From the NCBI GenBank assembly GCA_963776935.1, contig CAVZOP010000015.1, forward strand, positions 1 to 64,000: a DNA stretch of 64,000 bases. Reading direction: 5' to 3'. This DNA comes from JALOLG01 sp963776935. Lineage in GTDB: Bacteria; Actinomycetota; Acidimicrobiia; Acidimicrobiales; Ilumatobacteraceae. Shown here piece by piece: positions 9,006 to 17,055 of this stretch (the stretch's first letter is position 1; each line of letters starts with the position of its first letter). The notes under the pieces were generated by a model that was not told the origin of the DNA, did not search any database, and worked only from the letters and a program-made list of their open reading frames with translations. Position numbers and translations under genes: made by a program.

Positions 9006-10301
9006 TTGCCGGACGGTGCGGGCGGTACCGCTGCTCATCTGGCCATCGAGCGCGCCTACCGCGAGGAATGGACCTCGCTCCTCGCGACGCTCGTCGGCCA
9101 GGTGGGCGGCGACATCAACCTCGCCGAGGAAGCCGTCGCCGACGCCTTCGCCGCCGCCGCCACGGACTGGCCGAGGACCGGTGTCCCCGCGAGGCCCGGC
9201 GGTTGGCTGACGACCGTCGCCCGCCGGCGGGCGATCGACGCCCTCCGCCGCAGCCGCACCCGCACCGCGAACCAGGCCGCCCTCGAGCACCTCGAAGAAC
9301 TCGTGCGAGACGACAACGACACGCCGATGGCCGACGAGCACGGCCACGACCGCAGCGGCGTCACCGACGACCGGCTCCGCCTGCTCTTCACGTGCTGCCA
9401 CCCCGCCCTCGCGCTCGATGCCCGGGTGGCTCTCACCCTCCGCGCCGTCGGTGGTCTCGAGGTGTCGGAGATCGCGCGGGCGTTCCTCACCACCGAGACG
9501 ACCATGTACCAACGGCTCGTGCGGGCCAAACGCAAGGTGAAGGCCGCTGGCATCCCCTACCGTGTGCCCCCCGACGCCGAGCTGCCCGAGCGCCTCGACG
9601 GCGTGCTGCACGTGCTGCACCTCGTGTTCACCGAAGGCCACGTCGCCACCACCGGTGACGAGCTCGTGCGCGCTGATCTCTGCGAGGAGGCAATCCGACT
9701 CGCCCGACTCGTCGTCGAGTTGATCCCGCACGCCCCCGAGGCCCACGGCCTCCTCGCCCTACTGCTGCTCACCGATGCCCGACGGCCCGCCCGCACCGAC
9801 ACCGACGGCACTCCGATCAGCCTCGAAAGCCAGGACCGCTCCCGTTGGGACCGCGACGCCATCGCCGAGGGCACCGCCGTGCTCGACCACGCCCTCAGCT
9901 GCAATGCGCCCGGGCCGTTCCAGGTGCAGGCCGCCGTCGCCGCGCTCCACGCCGAAGCCCCGTCCTGGGACGCCACCGACTGGCCCCAGATCGCCGCCCT
10001 CTACGCGGAGCTCTATCGGCTGACCCCCTCCCCGGTCGTCACCCTCAACCGGGCTGCCGCCCTCGCTCTCGCGGACGGCCCGCATGTCGGCCTGGCGCTC
10101 CTCGCCACCCTCGAGGGCGACGACCGGCTCGACCGCTACCAGCCGCTGCACGCCACCCGCGCCGAACTCCTCGCCCGCGTCGGCGACGTCGACCGTGCCG
10201 CGGATGCCTACCGCCGAGCGATCGACCTCACGCACAACCCCGCCGAGCGGCGGGCCCTGGTCGCCCGGGCAACCCGGTTCGGTTGCTTCGTCGAACGATG
10301 A
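9006..10301 (+). CDS. ECF42-type RNA polymerase sigma factor, copy 1
   Basis: A 431-residue protein starting at TTG 9006, five bases after the DGPF gene stop. No ATG or GTG fits before the sigma-2 helix. Sigma region 2 runs from about residue 15 (A-I-E-R-A-Y-R-E-E-W) to L-A-E-E-A-V-A-D-A-F and G-W-L-T-T-V-A-R-R-R-A-I-D. Region 4 includes V-A-L-T-L-R-A-V-G-G-L and the helix T-E-T-T-M-Y-Q-R-L-V-R-A-K-R-K-V. A C-terminal extension of about 230 residues, helical and TPR-like (H-L-V-F-T-E-G, L-N-R-A-A-A), is characteristic of ECF42 and replaces an anti-sigma factor in regulation. It is cotranscribed with the DGPF gene and probably autoregulated from 8562. Confidence 0.9.
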   Translation: MPDGAGGTAAHLAIERAYREEWTSLLATLVGQVGGDINLAEEAVADAFAAAATDWPRTGVPARPGGWLTTVARRRAIDALRRSRTRTANQAALEHLEELVRDDNDTPMADEHGHDRSGVTDDRLRLLFTCCHPALALDARVALTLRAVGGLEVSEIARAFLTTETTMYQRLVRAKRKVKAAGIPYRVPPDAELPERLDGVLHVLHLVFTEGHVATTGDELVRADLCEEAIRLARLVVELIPHAPEAHGLLALLLLTDARRPARTDTDGTPISLESQDRSRWDRDAIAEGTAVLDHALSCNAPGPFQVQAAVAALHAEAPSWDATDWPQIAALYAELYRLTPSPVVTLNRAAALALADGPHVGLALLATLEGDDRLDRYQPLHATRAELLARVGDVDRAADAYRRAIDLTHNPAERRALVARATRFGCFVER

Positions 10302-10535
10302 TCCGGCCACGTCCAGCCGTGCCGCGCACCCTTCCCGCTCGAGCGCCGATGGATCGACGGTGTTCACGCTGATGTCAACCCGCCTTGGGGATCGAGGCGA
10401 GCAACTGTGCGAGACCGCTCACGTTGTCGCGACGGACACTCGGGGGTGCCTGGCATGCTGGCGCCGAGTAGGCGTGGTCGCCATCAGTCGTCGCGAATGC
10501 ACCCACGCGACTCATCAGGCAGCGCCGGGCACCCG

Positions 10536-10563
10536 TTGACCGATCATCAACCTTCTTGATACC
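10536..10563 (+). promoter_or_regulatory. Possible housekeeping-type promoter before the secreted hydrolase
   Basis: TTGACC (10536-10541) and GATACC (10558-10563) are 16 bases apart and 97 bases before the hydrolase start. This is a weak match to the actinobacterial housekeeping consensus. The remainder of 10302-10659 contains no gene I can support on either strand. Confidence 0.3.
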
Positions 10564-10659
10564 GTCGCCATCGGGGTGCTCGCCTTGGGCGGAGGCGGCT
10601 GGGTTGAGGGGCACATGACTGCCGTGCAGCGGTTGACCCTCGGAAAGGAGACGGTCCCG

Positions 10660-12006
10660 ATGTCATCCATCGCTCCCGCTTCGTGGTCAAGGGCCTCGCT
10701 GTCGGCTGTGGTCCTCGCCACGGTGATGGTGCTCGTGCCGCCGGCGCCATCCGCTCACGCCGACGAGGAGTTCAGCGGATCGCTCCCGAACGGCACCCAG
10801 TGGATCGCGGTGGTACCGGATGACTGGAACGGAGTTCTGCTCCTTCACAGTCACGGGTACACGCCTTCATTCCTTCCGTTCCCCAACGCGACACCCTCGA
10901 TCGACCCCACTCAGTTCGGTTACATCCCCGCTTCGGTCGAACTGTTGGACCTCGGTTACGCCGTGGTCGCCTCCTCCTACGCGGACAAGGGTTGGGCCCT
11001 GCCGACGGCACCGCAAGACCAGCTCGATTCCCTCGACGCAGCAATTGCGGCGATCGGCGGCGAACCGGACCTGGTGCTCGCCTACGGGACGTCGATGGGC
11101 GGGCTGGTCACCGCCCAGCTCGCCGAATCCGCAGGTGACGTCATCGACGGAGCGATGCCGACCTGTGGCATCGTCGCCGGCGGGACCGACCTCAACAACT
11201 ATCAGCTCGACGGAGCCCATGCGATCAATCGGCTCCTGGCTGACGGGACCATCCCGATCGCGGGCTACGGAACGCAGGGCGAAGCCTTCGCGGCGAGCGG
11301 AGCTCTACAGGCTGCGGTCAACGCGGCCGTGACCGCGGACACCCCCGCGGCACGTGCCCGCGTTGCCCTGGCCGCGGCGTTCTTCCAGTTGGATCCGTCC
11401 GACCTGGAGGGCATCATCGGCTTCGTCACCCCGGCTCGGTTCGATCTGATCACCGCCGCCGGTGGCGAGTCTGGATGGAACGAAGGCGTGGACTACTCGC
11501 GCCTGTTCAAGCAGTCCCCCTACCGCCGGATCGTCAGCGACCTCTATCGCGCCGCAGGTCTGAGCCTGCAGGAGGACTTGACGATGCTCACCGAGACCGC
11601 CGACGTGCCCTTCAACGTGGCCGCGGTGGAGTCGATGCTGAGTCATTCGCAACCCGACGGTGACCTCCAGATGCCGGTCTTCTCGATCCACACCAACTAC
11701 GACCCGCTGGTCCCGGCAGAGCATGAGCAGGAATACGCCGACGACGTGCGCTCCGAACACAAGGGGCGCCTGTTGAGACAGGCCTTCGTCGACCGTGACG
11801 GACACTGCTCGTTCACATCCGCCGAGCTCGTCGCCGGGATCACGGTGCTCGCGGAGCGGGTTGAGACGGGCCGCTGGCCTGCGGCGAGCGCCAATCCCCA
11901 CAAGCTGAACCGACTCGCCTCGTCGTTCGATCTCGGGGATTCGGCGTTCGTACAGTTCCGCCCAGGAGAGTTCATCGGCGACCGGAGCGACTCGATCGGT
12001 CTCTGA
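10660..12006 (+). CDS. Secreted alpha/beta hydrolase
   Basis: A 448-residue protein. The ATG at 10660 is chosen because AAAGGAG precedes it at the right spacing and a signal peptide follows (hydrophobic V-V-L-A-T-V-M-V-L-V, cleavage after S-A-H-A). The nucleophile elbow G-T-S-M-G-G lies at about residue 145. Candidate acid and base are the Asp in N-Y-D-P-L-V-P (about residue 347) and the His in R-D-G-H-C-S-F (about residue 382), in the right order for an alpha/beta hydrolase triad. It is exported and probably acts on an ester or peptide outside the cell. No neighbour points to a substrate. Confidence 0.8.
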   Translation: MSSIAPASWSRASLSAVVLATVMVLVPPAPSAHADEEFSGSLPNGTQWIAVVPDDWNGVLLLHSHGYTPSFLPFPNATPSIDPTQFGYIPASVELLDLGYAVVASSYADKGWALPTAPQDQLDSLDAAIAAIGGEPDLVLAYGTSMGGLVTAQLAESAGDVIDGAMPTCGIVAGGTDLNNYQLDGAHAINRLLADGTIPIAGYGTQGEAFAASGALQAAVNAAVTADTPAARARVALAAAFFQLDPSDLEGIIGFVTPARFDLITAAGGESGWNEGVDYSRLFKQSPYRRIVSDLYRAAGLSLQEDLTMLTETADVPFNVAAVESMLSHSQPDGDLQMPVFSIHTNYDPLVPAEHEQEYADDVRSEHKGRLLRQAFVDRDGHCSFTSAELVAGITVLAERVETGRWPAASANPHKLNRLASSFDLGDSAFVQFRPGEFIGDRSDSIGL

Positions 12007-12099
12007 GACGCGACCTTCCCAACACATCGCCTCCGTGTCAATCCCGGGTGGTGGGGCGCTCTGGCGCCAGGGGCGATCGATCGCGAGACTCGCGCCCCG

Positions 12100-12549
12100 A
12101 TGACCGACCAACTGCCCCGGACGACGTATCTGATCGGTCGATTGGATCGCACGATCCGGCGCGCGCTCGAGGACCTCATCCGTGATCAGGCGGTGACGGT
12201 TCTCGGCTACACCGCGCTCACGGTGCTCGCAGCCCGACCTGGGCTGTCGAACGCTCAGCTCGCGCGCCGATCCTTCATGACGCCGCAGGGGATGAACCAG
12301 GCGCTGGCCGTCCTGGCGGACCGTGGTCTCGTCGACCGCCGTCCCGACGAGCTCAACCGACGTGTCCAGCGGCTGGAGCTCACACCGAAAGGCGCCGCGG
12401 TGGTCGAGATCTGCGCCGAGCGTGTCGAGCGGTTCGAGCAGCAGCTGCTCGGCTCTCTCTCCGTCGACGAGCGGGCCGAGTTGAACTCACTTCTGCGGCG
12501 CGTCGTCGACGGGACCCGGATGAGGAACTCCAGGGCCACCGCGTCCTGA
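12100..12549 (+). CDS. MarR-family transcriptional regulator
   Basis: A 149-residue winged-helix protein. The DNA-binding core runs from L-G-Y-T-A-L-T-V-L-A-A through S-N-A-Q-L-A-R-R-S-F-M-T-P-Q-G-M-N-Q-A-L-A-V-L (recognition helix, residues about 50-75) to the wing R-R-P-D-E-L-N-R-R-V-Q-R-L-E-L-T-P-K-G. MarR proteins are dimeric ligand-responsive repressors. The gene lies 93 bases after the secreted hydrolase in the same direction and convergent with the DUF1801 gene; its target is not obvious. Confidence 0.85.
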   Translation: MTDQLPRTTYLIGRLDRTIRRALEDLIRDQAVTVLGYTALTVLAARPGLSNAQLARRSFMTPQGMNQALAVLADRGLVDRRPDELNRRVQRLELTPKGAAVVEICAERVERFEQQLLGSLSVDERAELNSLLRRVVDGTRMRNSRATAS

Positions 12550-12635
12550 CGCCGAGCCGACCGAGCCGCACTCATCGGGCACGAGGTCGAGCGCGGAACA
12601 TGCTCGGATGTCGATGTCGCCAGGGCTCAGTGAGG

Positions 12636-13049
12636 TCACGTCGCGTCGGCGGAGTCCTCCCAGGCCTTGCGGACGAGCCGTTCCAATACGTCCTGATCGA
12701 TCTCGTCGAGTCGCTTCACGTAGACGCAGCTCTTCCCGGTCGTGTGCGGACCCAGCTCCGCCAGCAGCGGATCCGGGGCCGCATAGCCGTTGTGGATCCC
12801 GTAGATCGTCAGCGACGCCTTCCGCGGCGAGAATCCGACGACGAACCACTCGTTGGTTCCAAGCGTGTTCGTGTAGGGCTGGCTGCCGAAACCGACCATC
12901 GACGGGCCCCACATCGCGGCCGGCTCACCCGTGACCCGCTCGAAGAGTGAGCGCAGAGAGTGCCCTTCCGCGCGGCGACGCTCGGTGGGCACGGAATCGA
13001 GGAAGGCGGTGACGTCCTCGCCGGTCGGATGCGTCTTGATCGTGGCCAT
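12636..13049 (-). CDS. DUF1801 domain-containing protein
   Basis: A 137-residue protein read from ATG 13049. It shows the DUF1801/YdhG-like pattern: V-T-A-F-L-D-S-V-P near residue 15, then L-F-E-R-V-T-G-E-P-A-A-M-W-G-P-S-M-V-G-F-G, and the C-terminal K-S-C-V-Y-V-K-R-L-D-E-I-D segment. The family is small, cytosolic and of unknown function. The frame is open far upstream of the ATG, but the homologous region begins at the chosen start. It stands alone. A CGTT tandem repeat lies 29 bases upstream. Confidence 0.85.
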   Translation of the reverse strand: MATIKTHPTGEDVTAFLDSVPTERRRAEGHSLRSLFERVTGEPAAMWGPSMVGFGSQPYTNTLGTNEWFVVGFSPRKASLTIYGIHNGYAAPDPLLAELGPHTTGKSCVYVKRLDEIDQDVLERLVRKAWEDSADAT

Positions 13050-13077
13050 CCGCACACTGTTGCACCGATTGACGCGC

Positions 13078-13099
13078 CGTTCGTTCGTTCGTTCGTTCG
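13078..13099. repeat. Tetranucleotide repeat (CGTT), about 5.5 copies
   Basis: Five full CGTT units plus CG lie directly upstream of the minus-strand DUF1801 gene. Such short repeats can change length by slippage and, when placed in a promoter, vary expression. Here this is only a possibility. Confidence 0.7.
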
Positions 13100-13187
13100 C
13101 TGGTCGGACCACGCCGGCGACGCCGATCGCGTCGGCGACTATTGTGGCCCGCCCGGTCATCGACGTCACGAGAGAGAGGTAGTTCAG

Positions 13188-13535
13188 ATGGAGCAGATCC
13201 AGCTCACCGCGACACTGCCGAGCATCGCACCAGACAACCTCGCGCAGTTCAAGGAGCTCGCAGCTCGCGCTCTCGAGCTCACCAAAGGCGAAGCCGCAAC
13301 TCTCCAATACGACTGGTTCTTCAGCGAGGACGACACCACGTGCGTCGTGCGGGAGACCTACGCAAACTCCGATGCCATCCTGGCGCACATGGCGAACCTG
13401 GGGGACTTGATCGGAAAGCTCGCCGAACTCGGAGGTGGGCTCGAGATCGAGGCCTTCGGCGATCTGTCTCCTGAACTGGCCGAGGCAGCTGCCGCCTTCG
13501 AGCCAACCATCTATCGATACTTCCAAGGTAAGTAG
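13188..13535 (+). CDS. Small antibiotic-biosynthesis-monooxygenase-like (ferredoxin-fold) protein
   Basis: A 115-residue protein from ATG 13188, with GAGAGAGG upstream. The pattern (a strand I-Q-L-T-A-T-L-P, helix F-K-E-L-A-A-R-A-L, strand T-L-Q-Y-D-W-F-F-S, strand C-V-V-R-E-T-Y-A-N-S-D-A-I-L-A-H) is that of the dimeric alpha/beta-barrel ABM superfamily. The E-x-Y plus A-x-x-A-H pattern is common in cofactor-free monooxygenases, but function in such stand-alone copies is mostly unknown. It is divergent from DUF1801 and followed by an ABC exporter on the same strand after 178 bases. Confidence 0.6.
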   Translation: MEQIQLTATLPSIAPDNLAQFKELAARALELTKGEAATLQYDWFFSEDDTTCVVRETYANSDAILAHMANLGDLIGKLAELGGGLEIEAFGDLSPELAEAAAAFEPTIYRYFQGK

Positions 13536-13713
13536 CTGCGGAGCGGTCACGGGGTAGGCGCCGATCGCGAGAGGGATGCCCGGCCTCCAGCTCGAGTGTC
13601 CCGCCTACGGCAGACATCGCGATAGGGCCGATCGTCACCGAGCTTCTGGCGCCGATGTCCTCGCGGGACCTTGTTCTCTTGCCACCGACCGGACGTCCGC
13701 GAACGATTGAGGC

Positions 13714-14490
13714 ATGAGCCATGACGTGGTCAACGGTCTGGTCGGCTCGACCCCGGTCGACGCGCGGGTGGGCCACGATGGGTCCCGCATCGACCTCGAC
13801 GACCTCACCAAGCGCTACCGGGTCGGAGAGGTCGACGTCACGGCGCTCGAGGGCATCAACCTGCATGTCGATGCGGCAGCGTTCGTCGCGATCGTCGGGC
13901 CGTCCGGCTGCGGCAAGACGACGCTGCTGAACATGATCGGCGCTTTGGACACACCGACGTCGGGATCCGTACGGGTTGCCGGCGTCGATGTCACCAGCGC
14001 GTCGCAGGCCGCCCGGTCGATGCTGCGACGGCACAAGGTCAGCTTCATCTTCCAGACCTTCAATCTGTTCCCAGGGCTCACGGCGCTCGAGAACGTGCGC
14101 TTCGGGGCGGATGCGGCGCGCACGCCGAATCCGGCCGAACAGGCACAACAGGCGTTGGCGAAAGTGGGACTCGCCGATCGTCATCGTCACTTCCCGCACC
14201 AGTTGTCGGGCGGAGAGCAGCAGCGCGTAGCGATCGCCCGCGCGTTGGCGACCGGAAACCCGATCCTGCTCGCCGACGAACCGACCGGTGAGCTCGACTT
14301 CCGGACAGGCGTCCAGATCCTCGGCGTGCTCGAGGAGCAGGCGCGTGCCGGAATGACCGTGCTCGTCGTCACGCACAACCGCGAGATCGCTCGTGTCGCC
14401 GACCGAGTGATCGAGCTGTCGAGCGGTCGCATCGTCTCCGACGGCCCGCCTCCCGGCGGCAAGGCCGACATCGGCGATCTGCAATGGTGA
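13714..14490 (+). CDS. ABC transporter ATP-binding protein, MacB/LolD type
   Basis: A 258-residue ATPase with Walker A G-P-S-G-C-G-K-T-T at about residues 63-71, Q-loop F-I-F-Q-T-F-N-L-F-P, signature L-S-G-G-E-Q-Q-R-V-A-I-A-R-A-L, Walker B I-L-L-A-D-E-P-T-G-E-L-D and H-loop V-V-T-H-N. The Q-F-N-L-x-P and E-P-T-G-x-L-D forms are typical of the type VII (MacB/LolD/FtsE) group, which drives mechanotransmission rather than classic transport. The stop overlaps the start of the FtsX-like permease by seven bases, so the two form one translationally coupled exporter. Confidence 0.92.
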   Translation: MSHDVVNGLVGSTPVDARVGHDGSRIDLDDLTKRYRVGEVDVTALEGINLHVDAAAFVAIVGPSGCGKTTLLNMIGALDTPTSGSVRVAGVDVTSASQAARSMLRRHKVSFIFQTFNLFPGLTALENVRFGADAARTPNPAEQAQQALAKVGLADRHRHFPHQLSGGEQQRVAIARALATGNPILLADEPTGELDFRTGVQILGVLEEQARAGMTVLVVTHNREIARVADRVIELSSGRIVSDGPPPGGKADIGDLQW

Positions 14491-16961
14491 CCACAGCAGG
14501 TGCACCAAGCCGTTGGCTGGCGTTGTGGTTGCGGTGGTCGTGGCGCGATTTCCGATCGCATTGGATCGCAGTGCTTGCGATCGCGCTCGTCCTGGCGATC
14601 GGAACCGGGGTGTACGCAGGCCTGGGCAGCACCGCGGAGTGGCGACGGCAGTCCAACGACGCGAGCTTCGCGGCCCTGGAAATGCACGACCTTCGAGTCA
14701 CGCTCAGCCCGGGGACGTTCGTGGAGCAAGGTGCGCTCCTCGGCGCGATCGCATCGATCGAGGGCGCCGCTTCGGTGAGCGGCGTCACCGAACGTCTCGT
14801 GGTCGACAGTCAGGTCGACACGGGGGCCATGGGCGGAGCAGATTCAGTGCTGGTCCCGGCTCGGCTGGTGGGGATGACGTTCCACTCGGCACGACCCGTC
14901 GACGACGTCTGGGTCCGCGACGGCACCGCACCCTCGGGTGATCCGACTGATCGCAGTGCCGTACTCGAAGCCAAGTTTGCCGACCAGCGCAGCCTGCCGA
15001 CCGAAGGCACGGTACTGGTGGCCGGCGGCCGCGACGTGACCTACACCGGGCTCGGGGTCGCCCCGGAGGACTTCTTCTACGAGGGCCCCGAAGGCACGAT
15101 CTTCGCCGCCGGGGAGCTGGCGATCATGTACCTTCCGCTCGCTGCGGCGCAGGACATCAGTGGGCACGAGAGAATGGTCAACGATGCCGCTCTCGTGCTG
15201 GTCGACGGCGCCGACCGAGACGCGATCGAGGCTCAACTCACCGAAGCGACCTCCGATCTCGGCGTGAGCGCCACCGTCTCCACCCGCGAAGACGCCGACG
15301 CCGTCCGGGTGCTCTACGAGGACATCGACAACGATCAACGCTTCTGGAACGCGCTGTCGGCACTCGTCCTGTTGGCCGCCGCGCTCGCTGCGTTCAACCT
15401 GATCAACCGGATCGTCGAAGCTCAGCGGCGCGAGATCGGCATCGGGATGGCACTCGGCGTCCCACGGCCGCAACTCGCCATCCGCCCCATGCTCATCGGA
15501 GCCCAGGTCGCCGTTCTGGGCACGATCGCCGGCCTCGTCGTCGGGTTCCTCGTCGGCACGGCCTTCGCGAACCTGCTCGAATCGTTCCTGCCGCTCCCCG
15601 ATCACCGCACACCGTTCCAGTACGGCGTGTACCTCCGGGCCGCCGTGCTCGGGGTCGTGATTCCGCTCGCGGCCAGCGCCGTCCCGGTCTGGCGGGCGCT
15701 GCGCGTCGAGCCGATCGAAGCGATTCGCACCGGTCACCTCGCGGCCAAGTCCAACCGACTGACGGGCTGGACCGGCGGCCTCCGACTGCCCGGTTCGACG
15801 ATGACACAGATGCCGATCCGCAACGTGTTGCGCACCCCGCGCCGCACCGTGCTGACCGCAGTCGGCGTCGGCGCGGCGATCACCGCCCTGGTGGCCGTCC
15901 TCGGGATGCTCGACAGCTTCGGTCGAGCCCTCGATCGAGGAAACGACGAGTTCACCAAGGGCAACGCCGACCGGGTCATCGTCCAACTCGACACCTTCTA
16001 CCCAAGTGACTCGCCTGTCATCACCGCCATCTCCGACACTCCCGCAGTGGGACGGATCGACGCCGGATTGCGCCTGCCCGCCACGGCGCTCACGCTCGAA
16101 TCGACCGACAGCGTCGATCTCCTCATCGAGTTCGTCGATCTCGACAACGCGGTGTGGACACCCACCGTCGAGGAGGGCACTGCGACGATCGGCGGAGACA
16201 ACCCAGGGATCCTGCTCGCTCGAAAGGCAGCCGCCGATCTCGGAGCACAGGTGGGCGACACCATCACCTTGCGCCACCCGATCCGAACCGAGGCCGGCGG
16301 CTTCGCGATCGCCGAGACCCCGCTCGTCGTGGCCGCCATCCATGCCAACCCGATCCGGACGTTCGCCTTCCTGGACATCAGCGACGCAGCGCAGTTCGGG
16401 CTCCAGGGTCTCGCCAACGTCGTGCAGGCGTACCCAGCCGACGACGCCACCCGCTCCGACGTTCAGCGGGCGGTCTTCGGGCTCCCCGGCGTGGCGTCGA
16501 GCCAACCGGTCGCCCGCATCGGCGAAGCCATCGACGAAGCTCTCGACCAGTTCCTCAGCTTCCTGTTCGTGACCGCTGGCGCGGTCTTGATCCTTGCGCT
16601 CCTGATCGCGTTCAACGCCACGCGGATCACCGTCGAGGAACGGCGCCGCGAACACGCCACAATGCGCGCCTTCGGCCTCCCCGTCCGGTCCGTGCTCGCC
16701 GTCGTCATCAAGGAGAGCGCCATCGTCGGCATCATCGCCACCGTCATCGGTCTCGTCGGTGGTGTCGTCTTCCTCCAGTGGATGCTGACGTCGTTGGCCA
16801 CGACCACCCTCCCCGACGTCGGGATCGACGTCTACCTCTCTCCGACCACGATCCTCATCGCAGCGTTCGTCGGCATCGCCTCCGTCGCGGCAACGCCGCT
16901 CCTCCTCGTGCGCCGACTCCAGCGCATGAACCTCCCGGGCACCCTCCGCGTCGTCGAGTGA
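14484..16961 (+). CDS. FtsX-like (MacB-type) ABC transporter permease
   Basis: An 825-residue membrane protein with one N-terminal helix, a large extracytoplasmic domain (about residues 45-280), three helices (L-S-A-L-V-L-L-A-A-A-L-A-A-F-N; V-A-V-L-G-T-I-A-G-L; A-V-L-G-V-V-I-P-L), a second repeat starting with a helix near residue 450, a second outer domain and three C-terminal helices. This is the duplicated FtsX arrangement of actinobacterial permeases. The A-F-N-x-x-x-R/T-x-x-x-E-x-R-R-E motif after a helix occurs in both halves. With the ATPase before it, it likely exports a lipid, peptide or drug, or reshapes the envelope. The operon ends here. Confidence 0.9.
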   Translation: MVTTAGAPSRWLALWLRWSWRDFRSHWIAVLAIALVLAIGTGVYAGLGSTAEWRRQSNDASFAALEMHDLRVTLSPGTFVEQGALLGAIASIEGAASVSGVTERLVVDSQVDTGAMGGADSVLVPARLVGMTFHSARPVDDVWVRDGTAPSGDPTDRSAVLEAKFADQRSLPTEGTVLVAGGRDVTYTGLGVAPEDFFYEGPEGTIFAAGELAIMYLPLAAAQDISGHERMVNDAALVLVDGADRDAIEAQLTEATSDLGVSATVSTREDADAVRVLYEDIDNDQRFWNALSALVLLAAALAAFNLINRIVEAQRREIGIGMALGVPRPQLAIRPMLIGAQVAVLGTIAGLVVGFLVGTAFANLLESFLPLPDHRTPFQYGVYLRAAVLGVVIPLAASAVPVWRALRVEPIEAIRTGHLAAKSNRLTGWTGGLRLPGSTMTQMPIRNVLRTPRRTVLTAVGVGAAITALVAVLGMLDSFGRALDRGNDEFTKGNADRVIVQLDTFYPSDSPVITAISDTPAVGRIDAGLRLPATALTLESTDSVDLLIEFVDLDNAVWTPTVEEGTATIGGDNPGILLARKAAADLGAQVGDTITLRHPIRTEAGGFAIAETPLVVAAIHANPIRTFAFLDISDAAQFGLQGLANVVQAYPADDATRSDVQRAVFGLPGVASSQPVARIGEAIDEALDQFLSFLFVTAGAVLILALLIAFNATRITVEERRREHATMRAFGLPVRSVLAVVIKESAIVGIIATVIGLVGGVVFLQWMLTSLATTTLPDVGIDVYLSPTTILIAAFVGIASVAATPLLLVRRLQRMNLPGTLRVVE

Positions 16962-16997
16962 CGATTGCCCGGCGCGCCGTCGATCCCGACGGCCGGA

Positions 16998-17013
16998 ATA
17001 CCCACAAGGGTAT
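16998..17013. promoter_or_regulatory. CstR/CsoR-type operator 1 (ATACCC-ACAA-GGGTAT)
   Basis: A perfect 6+4+6 palindrome 42 bases before the thioredoxin start. It is the first of five identical-arm sites within 3.6 kb, all next to genes of the sulfur cluster. CsoR/CstR-family repressors recognise C/G-rich palindromes with TACCC-GGGTA cores, and the CstR-like gene at 17897 is the obvious binder. Confidence 0.8.
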
Positions 17014-17055
17014 ATCGGTTGATGGTATCGACCGATCGACATGTCAGGAGCAGCA

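Noticed and set aside
10375..10614. 79-codon minus-strand ORF in the gap before the secreted hydrolase
   Set aside because: No start signal or homology that I recognise; it ends on the hydrolase promoter side.
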